Assembly: GCF_000187245.1 (NCBI RefSeq)
Contig: NC_027864.1
Location: forward strand, 558,001-622,000
Direction of reading: 5' to 3'
Source of the DNA: Ogataea parapolymorpha DL-1
Lineage: Eukaryota; Ascomycota; Pichiomycetes; Pichiales; Pichiaceae
DNA: 64,000 nucleotides
Shown here in pieces: positions 1 to 9,285 of this stretch. Below the pieces are notes generated by a model. It saw only the letters and a program-made list of their open reading frames with translations, was not told the DNA's origin and made no database searches. Numbering within the stretch: the first letter of the stretch is position 1; the number at the start of each line of letters is the position of its first letter. Both the position numbers and the translations under genes were made by a program.

Positions 1-861
1 TCTATTTGGACAAGTCCGCAGAACCTCCATCGGAACGTGTCCATAAAGCGGGATCTTGACGCCCTTGGCGGTCACGTGAATGTATTTTTCGAGTTCTGGT
101 GTGAAATCGCCCGGCTGGACCTCTGATTTCGGAACCAACACTTCTGCCGACTCCACCTCGTACACTTCGTCTGCAAACTGCTGGCCGACCTCGGCAATGT
201 GCTGGCTCAGCTCCACATACGTCGACTTGCCCTCGCCGGCGAGTCCGAGCCCAGCCTTCTGAAAGTCTGCATACAGCAACTTCCCCACGCTGATCTCTTC
301 CATGCTCAGTTCCTTGCTCAGCTCTGGGTCGTGCAGCACGCGTTCAAGCTTTAGATACATCTCCTCAGACGTATTTAGCTCGTTCATGAACCGAAACATC
401 TCCTTGTGGCAGTCGGCAGCTGCGTTGACGAACGCCTTGTTGGGATGCGCCACACGCACAAATTCGCACAGATCTATGACACGACACAGAATGTCGCTAA
501 GTCTATCCAGGTTTCTGATATATTGGCGCAAACCAGCAGCTGAATCGTCTGCTATGATGGACACGGTGAGTTGCCGAGCTCGCAGAAGAGACTCTTTGCA
601 AAACTCTAAAAGCCCAGACGGCCGCTTCAGATATGGATTCAGAAACATGCCTACCGAGCCCGACGTGTAGTTGTGGAACCCAAACGGCAGCCCCGGGCGT
701 TTATCCTTGTACTGTCGCCAGGTGTCTGGGTCGTCAAAGACCCGTCTGGCGAGGTCGTTGGGCTGTGGGGTAAACTGGCGACACGGCTGCCACGCGACTC
801 TGCTTATGGCGGGCCTCACGCAACGCCACGTTTGCCGGGCACTGACTTTTGTGGGAAACAT
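1..861 (-). CDS. OCT1: Mitochondrial intermediate peptidase, N-terminal part (cut by window edge)
   Basis: The reverse strand from the ATG at 861 is open to the window edge, giving 287 codons. The start is rich in Arg and lacks acidic residues (MFPTKVSARQTWRCVRP), as expected of a mitochondrial presequence. Downstream the text follows the M3-family Oct1 N-terminal region, with RRVFDDPDTW, a GSVGMFLNPYLKRPSGLLEF stretch, and helices such as LSKELSMEEISVGKLL. Oct1 trims an octapeptide from some imported precursors after MPP cleavage in the matrix. The HEXXH zinc site lies beyond the left edge and cannot be checked. The call rests on remembered similarity to yeast Oct1. Confidence 0.85.
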   Translation of the reverse strand, partial: MFPTKVSARQTWRCVRPAISRVAWQPCRQFTPQPNDLARRVFDDPDTWRQYKDKRPGLPFGFHNYTSGSVGMFLNPYLKRPSGLLEFCKESLLRARQLTVSIIADDSAAGLRQYIRNLDRLSDILCRVIDLCEFVRVAHPNKAFVNAAADCHKEMFRFMNELNTSEEMYLKLERVLHDPELSKELSMEEISVGKLLYADFQKAGLGLAGEGKSTYVELSQHIAEVGQQFADEVYEVESAEVLVPKSEVQPGDFTPELEKYIHVTAKGVKIPLYGHVPMEVLRTCPNR

Positions 862-933
862 GAATAAATAAATAAAAAAATAGCGATCCAATCTCTAAAT
901 TTTAACCAATATTTTTTCGCCCTTACATAATCA

Positions 934-1779
934 TCAATCTCCAGCCCTGGCTATATAGTCGTCGAAAATGGCTCCTGCCAGGCGCAGGAAATGTTTGCGG
1001 AAATCGCTTGTTTTTTCGTGCACGGGCACCTCGTACGTGTAGACCTCGGAACCTAGTCGCAGGTCGCCCGAGACCAGTGCGACGGGCGCATCCATCGGTG
1101 GATCAGACGCAATCTCGCTGGGCACGGCTCCGTCCTCAATTGCGCGGCTCTCGACGTCGTCGTCGAGCGACGACTCTGCGTCCTTTTCCTCGTCCACCTC
1201 GTCTCGCATCGGGTCGTCGTCAGAACGCGGCGTCTTCACCACAACGTACTCTCCGTTGTCCATGCTCACCTGATGATATCGCACCAGGGGCGGCGACGGG
1301 TACACGGCAGGGGGATAGGCAAGTGGATAAGAGGGAGGATAGGCAGGAGGATAGGCAGGAGGATAAGGATAGTATCCATGGGGAGAAGTGTAGAGAGGCT
1401 GTGGCGCAGGATATGGCCGCATCAGCACACGGTGCCCTCGCAATGGTGCCGATCTCATGGCCAGACCGTGTCGCAATGGGCCGTGGCGGATATTCAATGG
1501 GGGAGGCGGCTTGGCTCTTTTCAAGCGCGGAATGTCCTTACCGACACCTATACCGGGTGATTTCTTCACTTCTGCAGGGCTCTTGCTGCCGGCACGCTCA
1601 TTGATCAGACGTTTCTGTTGTGCCTCGATGGATTTGCTTTGGCGGACCCGGCTCTTGTTTCTGTCACTGAGTGGCGGCAGACCGGGCGACACGATGTGGT
1701 ATGCGATTTTCTCCAGCTCCGCCTTGGACTGCTTGCCAAGGTCCAATGCCGGCGGTTTTGACTTGCTATTGGCAGACAT
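934..1779 (-). CDS. Orphan basic/Pro-Tyr-rich protein, 281 aa
   Basis: I do not recognise this protein. It begins with a basic, helix-prone segment (residues 18-60, containing SPGLPPLSDRNKSRVRQSKS). A Pro/Tyr-rich low-complexity stretch follows at about 122-168, built from YPPA-type units and encoded by an imperfect minisatellite. An acidic patch lies at about 187-216. The C-terminal 40 residues (from SEVYTYEVPV) look foldable and may be the conserved part. There is no signal peptide or membrane segment. The order basic, Pro-rich, acidic suggests a nuclear or regulatory protein, but that is inference. It is transcribed in the same direction as POL4, which lies upstream of it. Confidence 0.65.
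   Translation of the reverse strand: MSANSKSKPPALDLGKQSKAELEKIAYHIVSPGLPPLSDRNKSRVRQSKSIEAQQKRLINERAGSKSPAEVKKSPGIGVGKDIPRLKRAKPPPPLNIRHGPLRHGLAMRSAPLRGHRVLMRPYPAPQPLYTSPHGYYPYPPAYPPAYPPSYPLAYPPAVYPSPPLVRYHQVSMDNGEYVVVKTPRSDDDPMRDEVDEEKDAESSLDDDVESRAIEDGAVPSEIASDPPMDAPVALVSGDLRLGSEVYTYEVPVHEKTSDFRKHFLRLAGAIFDDYIARAGD
1311..1380 (-). repeat. Imperfect 12-bp minisatellite inside a coding region
   Basis: On the + strand the unit GGCAGGAGGATA recurs with variants (GGCAAGTGGATA, GAGGGAGGATA). On the coding strand it encodes Tyr-Pro-Pro-Ala-type repeats at residues about 135-157 of the 281-aa orphan protein. Such arrays often change copy number between strains. Confidence 0.7.
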
Positions 1780-2034
1780 CTATAGGGGTATCAGTAGAGG
1801 GGTTACTTGGACAGTTTGGAAATCAATGCGATGGGATAGCTCTATAAAAGCCAGTGACTAGTGGCGGCAACCTCTGTGTGGTGTCTGGCTCCAATCGTCT
1901 CGTGTATTTCTTGTGACACAGAAAAATGCCAGCGTGCCGGTTTTTATGGCTGGTTGCAAAATTTGAAACCGGCTGCTGCGAGCCGCACGCGCGTGCAATA
2001 AATTTCCTGCTTGCGCTTGGTTTCAGATATGTAG
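1780..2034. promoter_or_regulatory. Upstream region of the 281-aa gene and 3' flank of POL4
   Basis: This 255-bp gap holds an inverted repeat with 8-bp arms GCCGGTTT (1936-1943) and AAACCGGC (1966-1973), and a perfect palindrome GCACGCGCGTGC at 1985-1996. The palindrome contains two overlapping ACGCG cores like MBF/MCB elements. A TATA-like CTATAAAAG lies near 1842 on the + strand. Assigning these to the 281-aa gene is inference. Confidence 0.35.
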
Positions 2035-3456
2035 CTAAATGTTTCGATGCTTATATTCCACCCAATCGAGACCCAGCGTGTGCAAAATCTTGCGTTCGTC
2101 AAAGCTCTCGACAAGGGATTTATCTGCAGCCAGAAACAGGCCTTTGTTGCTCAGATGATACCCTTTGATCTGAGCAAGCATCCGTAGACATCTGTTGAAT
2201 ATGTCGTTCCCGACAAAATAGATCGTCGACGCCCCGAGCTCCGCGTGCGGGATGCCAATTATGTCTAGCCGACGACATTTTTGTGCTCCTGGCAGCTTGC
2301 AGCCGCCGTTGAACTTGTGCATTGCGGGCGAGACTTCTGTCATCGAACAGACGATGAATCCGGACTCCTGGAGCCTGCGGGTGAGTTTGTACAGGTTTTC
2401 GTGGACCTGGCTTGCCTCATTGACGCCCTCCGTGTAGACAATCAGGTCGATGTCGCCGCTCGTCTCAGCTCCCCGTCGATACGACCCCATTAGCATCACT
2501 TTTAGGTTTTTATCGATTTCTTCCGCCTCTCTCACCACAAAATTGTAGTGCTCCTCCACTTCTGTGCGTGGTATCCGCTCGTTCCATTCGTCGAAGTACA
2601 GAATTCCCAGCTTTTGGGCGTCCGTGAGACTTGCATACATTTCTTGGTCGTGCACAATGTCCTGGATACTTTTGTAGCCCGCCTTGACAAAACGGTACGC
2701 CGTTTTGTCTCCGACGCCGTATATTTTCTTGAATTGCGTCATCAGCTGGTACCGCTCGTCGCCCATCTCCTGCTGTTTCAGGGTTTCCAGCTTCGAGAAC
2801 GTGCCCGTTTGTAGGATTTCCTCGACATGCTGCGCGATGCCACCACGGTCCAGCCCGAACTGCTTGAGGTCCTGTGCGCTTGTCAGCGGCTTGTCCAGAC
2901 TCTCGATCGCGCTGATCGCGAGCCGGTAGTTTTTGATGCGGAAAGCATTGTTTTTGTCGAAGAACTGCATCAGCTCGTATATCCTTATCGCTTCCTCGAA
3001 CCGTTTTACCACCTTGGCATTGTTGGCAAACTCGCCCATCCGGCCTTTTTCGCCACGCGCGCCCATGCTTAAAAATCCAACCAAACGCTGGTCCGCCTTG
3101 TGCGGGTCGCTTGCTTCCAATTTTTCTGGCTCTTTAGTAGGCTCAGGCTTTTTCTCATCAAAGCTGTACTGATACTTGTCAAGCGGCATCAATCGCCTGT
3201 TCACGAGCGAGTCTACCACCCACTCAGGTCTCACGACCGGCTGCCCGCGGTATTTGGCCCCCACGGAGCTGTCGAACTTGGCCTTGCTTAACGGTCTAGC
3301 CACCACCACTATCGAGTCAGGGCTTTTTACCACGGAGTCCAAAACGGCCCCCTGTCGTTTCCAAATATCCATGCGGGCTCGGTCGACTTTGGACCGCGAA
3401 CGCGGAATCACCACGAGTCTAACTCCGTCGAGGATTTTTTTCTCTCCACCGCCCAT
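2035..3456 (-). CDS. POL4: DNA polymerase IV, family X (Pol lambda/beta-like) with BRCT domain
   Basis: This 473-aa protein is a family X polymerase that fills gaps during end joining and base excision repair. An N-terminal BRCT-like domain (about 5-90) ends with RPEWVVDSLVNRRLMPL. Two helix-hairpin-helix segments follow, including KKIYGVGDKTAYRFVKAGY at about 243-261. The catalytic palm has GSYRRG at 324-329 and metal-binding Asp335 and Asp337 in TSGDIDLIVY, with the third Asp at 398 in RRLDIIG. All three carboxylates are present, so the enzyme should be active. The frame is open upstream to a TTG at 3483, but the first ATG is at 3456 and is used here. It diverges from the arrestin gene across about 200 bp. 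Confidence 0.93.
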   Translation of the reverse strand: MGGGEKKILDGVRLVVIPRSRSKVDRARMDIWKRQGAVLDSVVKSPDSIVVVARPLSKAKFDSSVGAKYRGQPVVRPEWVVDSLVNRRLMPLDKYQYSFDEKKPEPTKEPEKLEASDPHKADQRLVGFLSMGARGEKGRMGEFANNAKVVKRFEEAIRIYELMQFFDKNNAFRIKNYRLAISAIESLDKPLTSAQDLKQFGLDRGGIAQHVEEILQTGTFSKLETLKQQEMGDERYQLMTQFKKIYGVGDKTAYRFVKAGYKSIQDIVHDQEMYASLTDAQKLGILYFDEWNERIPRTEVEEHYNFVVREAEEIDKNLKVMLMGSYRRGAETSGDIDLIVYTEGVNEASQVHENLYKLTRRLQESGFIVCSMTEVSPAMHKFNGGCKLPGAQKCRRLDIIGIPHAELGASTIYFVGNDIFNRCLRMLAQIKGYHLSNKGLFLAADKSLVESFDERKILHTLGLDWVEYKHRNI

Positions 3457-3659
3457 GTGAATAATACTAATTAGGTGCGACAAGAAAAATTACCAAGCTA
3501 ATAAAATTGGTGTCAAATTGATCTTGCTCTACATTTAGGCTTGAGGGTTTTTTTCGCTCTTACAGTTGAAAGTGTAGCTACAATAACACAGGCCGTTGGG
3601 AACACACAGGATACACTCTTGAGACGCTGTTCAATATCGTTTCCGATTGTTCCAAGACC

Positions 3660-6600
3660 ATGTCCCTATCGTCCGACCATTTAGCCCACTCCACTTCCGG
3701 GACGAAAAGTATAGGAAACGTAGGCCCGAGGACGTCGCGATCGAGCTCCATCAAGATGTTCAAGCAGAAACTGCAGTCGTTGGCCGGAACAAGCCCAATG
3801 AACCCTAACCCCTACTCCCCCAGAAACAGCATCGATGTGCACTCTTTCACTCTAAGCAACGAAGACCTCGCTGGCGAGTCCCCCGATCTCAGCAAGACAA
3901 ACATGAAACCCTACAACGACGCACTAGCCTCGTATTTGTCGCAGTGCGGCTTCAGCGCCGGCCTCGTGAAGTTCAAGCACGGCTCGAAAATCGGCAAGTC
4001 TGCGCTGAAAATATTCGGCAACTCCGCTCCAAAGTCAGTGCAGGCTTTCCTATCGGGAACGGGCCAAATGCTGTTCCTCCCTTACAACCCGGCCAAAAAG
4101 AAGGACCAGCTTTCAGATGACGTCCCCGAAGAGGACGAAGAGGGCGATATGGACGAATCTGACATCGAGGAGACCCCAGAGCCAGGACAGCAGGGTTTGC
4201 GCCAGCCGCGGACGTTGCATCACACCGTGGCCAGCCACACATTCGTGGTGGTCATCAAGCTCATGAAGACCCAGTCGCTGACCTCTATAGCTCGGGCGCG
4301 CTACTACGCCGATGCGACAACGAACTGGACTTCTGGAATCAGCGTGGAAAATGCAAAGGGAAAGTACAAATTGGCATTCAAGGAAAAATACAGAGTGTCT
4401 AAGGACATTGATTGGGACCTGGATCTCCGCAACCCGGACTGCTTCATTCCGTTCAAAGTCTTTGACAGCGATCCAGACAGTGTGGAGGAGTTCAACTTCG
4501 AATTTGCTCAGGATGCAGAGTCAGAGGTCACGTCGTCCACCAAAACTTCGGCAGAAGTTTTGCGCTCTCCATCTGCAGCACAGGAACTTCGATACTACGA
4601 GCCCCTGAGTCCAAAGGATTTTGTCAATGAGATCGACGACAACGGCAAAGACACCGTCAAACACGAGGACCTTTTTGCAGGGGTCGAAGCTGAATCACGG
4701 AATTTCCAGCCCGGCTACTACGTTTTTTTGCTTCCTGTGGTGTATCCGATCAACACTCCCGAAACCGTGCGGACACCTCTTGCTACTGTCTCGCATAATC
4801 TGCATGTGCAAGTTGAGTCTGCACAATATGTTCCTGCCATTCTTCCTCCCCCATCAGCTTTGCTTTCCGTCCCGCAACACCATCGCTATGAAGACACCGA
4901 TATAGTTGGAAGCTATTTTAACTCCAACACCTCAAAGAGCATTCGAAGAAAACTCGGCCGCCACAGATCTTCTTCCGTTTCTTCGACCACCTCAGCTTCC
5001 CACAAGTCCGCCAATCCAATTTACGATTTTAGCCACGAGCTTCCGGTTATTCGTCTGCCTCCTTCCGACGCCACGTCAACTTTGAACAAATCTATCTACG
5101 TCAACAAAATTTGGAGCGATTCTCTCAATTACGAGATTCTGCTGCCTCGGAAGTTCATCCAGCTGTCTCCAAAGTCTGGCATCAGCGACCCTTACATGAG
5201 AAGTTCGACTTTTGTTTTGCAAATGAAGCTCATTCCCTTGGTGAAAAATCTCTCTTTGAAACGGATCAAGATCAACATTGTGGAAAAAATCACCTACATC
5301 TCAAAAGATCGTAAGTACGAGACCGAGGTGGGCTCAATGGACCGTTCAGGATGCAAAGAGCGCAAGGTGACGTTAATGGAGATCAAAACCAAGGAAAAGA
5401 ACCACACCTCTGCCATGAACACCCAGATCATCAAGGGCTGTGCTAACGAGAACCTGCTAACCTTCTGTTACAACAACGGAAAAGTGCCAGATTTCGATGG
5501 ACGCAGCAGATCCGGATCTTTCAATAACTTGCATCTGGGAACCAAAAGAATGGCCAAGCTGCTCGAACCATCTAAAAACTCCAGTTCCAGCTCTTTGCCT
5601 TCGACTTCACAGGAAGAAGTCAGCATCACGAATCCTGTCAAATTGCAATGTCCGCTGCGTTTCATTGCCAATGACGAAACGAAACTCATTTCTGAAACCC
5701 ACGATGCTCTTACTCACAACGGATTTGATGGCAACGACAACGATATCGATCCGCCTCCTGTAGGCGACGAGGTGTCCATTTTTTCTATGAGCTCGCAGGG
5801 CGAAAATGATCAACAGGAAGAAGAGAGTTCTGGATGGCTGTCCAAATCGCCTTTGCTTTCGCCTATTTTGTCTCCCAAAAAGACATCCTATCCACCAAAA
5901 ATGTCAAATAAAGAAGATGATCGGTTGCAAGAATTCTCATTTTATCCAGACACTAATTTCCATAACGTGAATATCAAGCATCGACTGCAAGTTTGTTTTC
6001 GCATCAGCAAACCCTACGAAAACAAAACCGACCACAACGGCGAGCCGAAGATGCATCACTACGAAGTGATTGTGGACACGCCTATTGTCTTCGTCTCGCC
6101 TTTCTGCGTGCGCGAAAATGTCGAGCTTCCTAGCTATGAGTATGCCGTGAGGTCGTCAGCGCTCGATGCCTCAAAACCCACTGACGGCTTTGCTTTTAGT
6201 GCCGATTGCGAGCAGAACAACGACATAGACGAAGATCTGCCCACATTCGAAGAAGCCGTGCTGCAGCCTTCGTCTCCGATGATGAGTGGCTACAACATCC
6301 CGAACCAGTACTTTTCGACGTTCAATTCTACTACAATGCTCTCGCAGTCGCCGTTCTCGATCGGCTCCAGCTCCCCTCCTGCATCTTACAGCATGGGCCA
6401 TAATGGCAGCAGTTTGAGCGGGCTCAACCTGAACAACATGAACGACGTGAGCTTCAACAACCTCGATAGCTTGCTCCAGACGGCAGACGCAGAAGATGAG
6501 GAACTCTTTGCAAAGAAGGATATCAAGCCCTCCAGCGCAGGGGGCCAGCTGAGTAGTCTTCTGAAGCCATCGGTCTCGAAAGAGAACGTCATTAACCGTC

Positions 6601-6869
6601 CTGCGATCACCATCAATGGAAAGTTTGACTACGAGAACGCCAGCCATGTTCCGTCGAGATCTTCCTTGGCATACTACGAAGACGATCTTCCGTCCTACCA
6701 GAACGTGATCGAGCAAGACTCTCACGGCATGGAGGAGAATTTGGGACTTCTTTCGGACGGCGACGACATTGAGGGCGACGAGACGTTCCATCTCACACAT
6801 GGCAATCAAAGTCTATGTACTTTGGATCTGAATACCGTGCCAGCCCAGGCCACTAGTATCCTGGACTAG
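3660..6869 (+). CDS. Arrestin-related trafficking adaptor, ALY1/ALY2 type
   Basis: This 1069-aa protein matches the long ALY subgroup of yeast alpha-arrestins (ART3/ART6), which recruit the Rsp5 ubiquitin ligase to plasma-membrane permeases for endocytosis. An arrestin N-like sheet begins around residue 190 (HTFVVVIKLMKTQSL). An arrestin C-like domain starts near 500 (LPRKFIQLSPKS, then KLIPLVKNLSLKRIKINIVE). The Ser-rich tail has three Rsp5-type PY-like motifs: LPSYEYAV at about 822, LPTFEEAV at about 860 and LPSYQNVI at about 1010. Ser/Thr-rich linkers between the domains are likely phosphorylation regions. Which of ALY1 or ALY2 is the closer relative cannot be decided here; this lineage may have a single gene. 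Confidence 0.82.
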   Translation: MSLSSDHLAHSTSGTKSIGNVGPRTSRSSSIKMFKQKLQSLAGTSPMNPNPYSPRNSIDVHSFTLSNEDLAGESPDLSKTNMKPYNDALASYLSQCGFSAGLVKFKHGSKIGKSALKIFGNSAPKSVQAFLSGTGQMLFLPYNPAKKKDQLSDDVPEEDEEGDMDESDIEETPEPGQQGLRQPRTLHHTVASHTFVVVIKLMKTQSLTSIARARYYADATTNWTSGISVENAKGKYKLAFKEKYRVSKDIDWDLDLRNPDCFIPFKVFDSDPDSVEEFNFEFAQDAESEVTSSTKTSAEVLRSPSAAQELRYYEPLSPKDFVNEIDDNGKDTVKHEDLFAGVEAESRNFQPGYYVFLLPVVYPINTPETVRTPLATVSHNLHVQVESAQYVPAILPPPSALLSVPQHHRYEDTDIVGSYFNSNTSKSIRRKLGRHRSSSVSSTTSASHKSANPIYDFSHELPVIRLPPSDATSTLNKSIYVNKIWSDSLNYEILLPRKFIQLSPKSGISDPYMRSSTFVLQMKLIPLVKNLSLKRIKINIVEKITYISKDRKYETEVGSMDRSGCKERKVTLMEIKTKEKNHTSAMNTQIIKGCANENLLTFCYNNGKVPDFDGRSRSGSFNNLHLGTKRMAKLLEPSKNSSSSSLPSTSQEEVSITNPVKLQCPLRFIANDETKLISETHDALTHNGFDGNDNDIDPPPVGDEVSIFSMSSQGENDQQEEESSGWLSKSPLLSPILSPKKTSYPPKMSNKEDDRLQEFSFYPDTNFHNVNIKHRLQVCFRISKPYENKTDHNGEPKMHHYEVIVDTPIVFVSPFCVRENVELPSYEYAVRSSALDASKPTDGFAFSADCEQNNDIDEDLPTFEEAVLQPSSPMMSGYNIPNQYFSTFNSTTMLSQSPFSIGSSSPPASYSMGHNGSSLSGLNLNNMNDVSFNNLDSLLQTADAEDEELFAKKDIKPSSAGGQLSSLLKPSVSKENVINRPAITINGKFDYENASHVPSRSSLAYYEDDLPSYQNVIEQDSHGMEENLGLLSDGDDIEGDETFHLTHGNQSLCTLDLNTVPAQATSILD

Positions 6870-6891
6870 GCACGTTTGATTTATATACAGT

Positions 6892-7698
6892 TTATTCTTG
6901 AGGTTGTTCTATGCGGTAAATATCTCCGTGGGCCTTCATCTGGGCCATGATCTCTTCTTTTCCGCCAGCCTCCTTGGGAGCCACGCCTCTGGACACAGGC
7001 GACTCAAACACGGAACCGGCCAGGACGATTCTATCGGTGAATGGGTCGATATTGAAAGCCAGATACTCTGTTAAGTCTCTGACGTTTTTCTGGACGTCTT
7101 GGCCCGCCTTCTTGACGACAAGCTGCTGCTTAGTGTCAAACTTGTAGACAATTTGCAGAAGAAGAGGAACTCCGTCCTCGTGCGGGAACGAGTGCACACT
7201 GATTATTTTTGGTACCGAGTTAAACTTCACGAGCTCCCAGCCCATGGTCGTCGTGGCAGGCATGCGTTTGGTTCTGGCCTCCAGCGCGCTGTAGACGTAC
7301 TCGGACACGTTTGTGCGGATCGAGGGTAGTTTTTTCTCGGCGAATCCCTTGTTCACTCTGACGAACGTCTCGATGGCTTCGTTTTTCCATTTGAGAAAGT
7401 TCGGCTTGTACTTCTTGCCCATCGACTTCTTGAAGTAGTAGACCTGGACCTGGTTGTATGCGAAAAGCAGAAGACGGTTCCAGATGCTTTTTAAGTACAC
7501 TTTTGGGGCCGTGAGCGGACTAGGTAGACGGGACATTCTCATGGGCACGTAGGGGTCGAAAGGGACGCCGATCCGGTCGATGCCTGGGCGTGGAATTGGT
7601 TTTTTCGACTTACCAGCAGCGCTGGAGGCATGGCGTGCAAAATTCAGCAACGAGCGAGCCGCCGACGGTCTGGCGAAAGAAGACGCTCCGACAAACAT
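6892..7698 (-). CDS. MBA1: Mitochondrial ribosome receptor, Mba1/mL45 family
   Basis: This 268-aa protein has an Arg/Ser/Ala-rich mitochondrial presequence (MFVGASSFARPSAARSLLNF). The remainder is a Tim44/mL45-like fold: LKSIWNRLLLFAYNQVQVYY, then KWKNEAIETFVRVNKGFAEK, and a C-terminal beta-rich part. Mba1 docks mitoribosomes on the matrix face of the inner membrane for co-translational insertion of mitochondrially encoded proteins. The first ATG is at 7698; a TTG just upstream is ignored. It ends 22 bp from the stop of the convergent arrestin gene and diverges from the hydrolase gene across about 70 bp. Confidence 0.82.
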   Translation of the reverse strand: MFVGASSFARPSAARSLLNFARHASSAAGKSKKPIPRPGIDRIGVPFDPYVPMRMSRLPSPLTAPKVYLKSIWNRLLLFAYNQVQVYYFKKSMGKKYKPNFLKWKNEAIETFVRVNKGFAEKKLPSIRTNVSEYVYSALEARTKRMPATTTMGWELVKFNSVPKIISVHSFPHEDGVPLLLQIVYKFDTKQQLVVKKAGQDVQKNVRDLTEYLAFNIDPFTDRIVLAGSVFESPVSRGVAPKEAGGKEEIMAQMKAHGDIYRIEQPQE

Positions 7699-7769
7699 CA
7701 AATAATATATCGAAAAATATTTATTTTTTGTATTTTTTATTATACGACACCTCGAACCACAATTTTACC

Positions 7770-8588
7770 ATGCTCATCACCGAATCGTACACGGACGTCA
7801 AGACGTCCAAGGGGGACACGATGAGAATATACACGTTCCACCCAAAAATCCCTGGATATCCACGGGCCAAGTTTCCCGGAGTCGTGGTGTACAGCGAGAT
7901 CTACCAGGTGACGGGTCCTGTTGCACGGTTTGCAAAGAAGATCGCAGCCGAGGGCTACATTTGCGTGGCTCCGTCGATTTACCACGATTTTGTCGACCAC
8001 CGTCCATTGGCCTATGACGTGAAGGGAACGGACGACGGCAACCGGTACAAGGTCGAAAAAACCATCGATTCCTACGATGAGGACAATAAACTATGCTGTG
8101 ATTATTTGTACTCGCTGGACACGTTTAACGGGAAAATCGGTGCCACTGGAATGTGTTTGGGCGGCCATTTGGCGTTTCGCGCGCTTCTTGACCAGCGCAT
8201 CACCGCGGCCGTGTGTTTTTTTGCCACCGATATCCACTCCAAGTCGCTAGGAAAAGGCGGCGACGATTCGCTGGAGCGAGTGTGCAAGGAGCTGGACAAC
8301 CACAGACAGGAGCTGGTGATGTTTTTTGGCACGCTCGACAACCACGTGCCGCCTGAGGGCCGCGATCTCATCAGAGCCAAGCTCAGAGACGCGGGAGCCA
8401 AGCTCACGTTCATGGAGATCTGCGATGCCCAACATGCATTTGTTCGCGACGAAAGCAGTAAGGGCCGCTATGACTCGGCCATCACAAGCTCCTGTTTCGG
8501 GTTTTTGTTTGAGCTGTTTGACAGAAGACTCAAGACCGATCTGGGCGAAGAAGACCGCAAGCCTGTTGTTGTGGAAAACGTTTGCTAG
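7770..8588 (+). CDS. Dienelactone hydrolase family protein (alpha/beta hydrolase)
   Basis: This 272-aa protein has the DLH layout. A Glu lies in VVYSEIYQ at about residue 43, the nucleophile elbow GMCLGG contains Cys129, and the His is in DAQHAFVRDES. A cysteine nucleophile is typical of the carboxymethylenebutenolidase family rather than of Ser esterases. The frame is open upstream into MBA1's complement, but the ATG at 7770 follows a short AT-rich leader and gives the normal family length. The natural substrate in yeast is unknown. Its stop (8586-8588) is one base from the stop of the convergent PSF2. Confidence 0.85.
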   Translation: MLITESYTDVKTSKGDTMRIYTFHPKIPGYPRAKFPGVVVYSEIYQVTGPVARFAKKIAAEGYICVAPSIYHDFVDHRPLAYDVKGTDDGNRYKVEKTIDSYDEDNKLCCDYLYSLDTFNGKIGATGMCLGGHLAFRALLDQRITAAVCFFATDIHSKSLGKGGDDSLERVCKELDNHRQELVMFFGTLDNHVPPEGRDLIRAKLRDAGAKLTFMEICDAQHAFVRDESSKGRYDSAITSSCFGFLFELFDRRLKTDLGEEDRKPVVVENVC

Positions 8589-8589
8589 C

Positions 8590-9228
8590 TCACTCTTTCT
8601 GATAAATATCGTCGTCGCTGTCTTCGTCACGGTCCATCTGCGCGGCTGCCTGGCGTGGCATTTCCTCTTCGGCTTTGACTTTAAGACTGTCGTTCATTTT
8701 CCGTAGCTGATCCATCACCTCTAAAATAAACGGCCGTATCTCGTTGATCTCCATCAGCGAAAGTCCGTCCAGCTGGATATACACGTGATTGAGCTCCCTA
8801 ATTCCCTTTCTGGCCTTGACGAGTCGAACTTCGCGCAAGTCCTGGAGCAAGGACCTGATCTCATGCGGCGGGTCGATGAAGTCGTCGGACGCGTAGTCGA
8901 GCAGTTTTTTCGCTATGGGCAGCCAGTGCCACGGTAGATTCGAAAACTTGCTCGGATACTTGATCTCCTCGTCATAGCGCACACGCAGATACTCCACGGA
9001 AAGCCACTCGGGCACCACGATGTTGCATTTCTCCTGTTTTTTGAGCAACGTCGCGAGCCAGAGTGGGATCTGCTCTCTATTCAGGGCTCGCAGTTTGGGC
9101 ATTTTCGCGCCTATCAGCTGTGCCCCGTTCATACTGTACCGCGGTATCACCGTGACCAGCTCCTGCTCGGCCAGGAAATTGATCTCCTGGGGAGAAAAAT
9201 TCTGCTGGTACGATTTGGGCAGAGACAT
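8590..9228 (-). CDS. PSF2: GINS complex subunit Psf2
   Basis: This 212-aa protein matches Psf2 end to end, including the start MSLPKSYQQNFSPQEINFL, the core PLWLATLLKKQEKCNIVVPEW, the LPWHWLPIAKKLLDYASDDF segment and the NEIRPFILEVMDQLRK helix. GINS joins Cdc45 and Mcm2-7 to form the replicative CMG helicase. Length is as in S. cerevisiae (213 aa). It shares a very short AT-rich promoter with EFM2. Confidence 0.93.
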   Translation of the reverse strand: MSLPKSYQQNFSPQEINFLAEQELVTVIPRYSMNGAQLIGAKMPKLRALNREQIPLWLATLLKKQEKCNIVVPEWLSVEYLRVRYDEEIKYPSKFSNLPWHWLPIAKKLLDYASDDFIDPPHEIRSLLQDLREVRLVKARKGIRELNHVYIQLDGLSLMEINEIRPFILEVMDQLRKMNDSLKVKAEEEMPRQAAAQMDRDEDSDDDIYQKE

Positions 9229-9285
9229 GGCTCAATATATAAAATATGTAAAATATATAAAATATATAATAATTTATTATTTTGC
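9229..9285. promoter_or_regulatory. 57-bp divergent promoter between PSF2 and EFM2
   Basis: The whole space between the two start codons is 57 bp and almost pure A/T, with several TATAAAA/TATATAAT-like words usable in either direction. Upstream elements and 5' leaders must overlap or extend into the neighbouring coding sequence. Confidence 0.6.

Noticed and set aside
2035..3483. Start of POL4 at the TTG at 3483
   Set aside because: The first ATG is at 3456 and starts just before the BRCT core; non-ATG starts are uncommon and nothing supports one here. The same reasoning was applied to MBA1, ARG2 and the Ser-rich orphan.
7745..7765. GGTTCGAGG-like word on the reverse strand (tRNA B-box look-alike)
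   Set aside because: The gap between the two flanking genes is only about 70 bp, there is no A box at the right distance, and no cloverleaf can be drawn.
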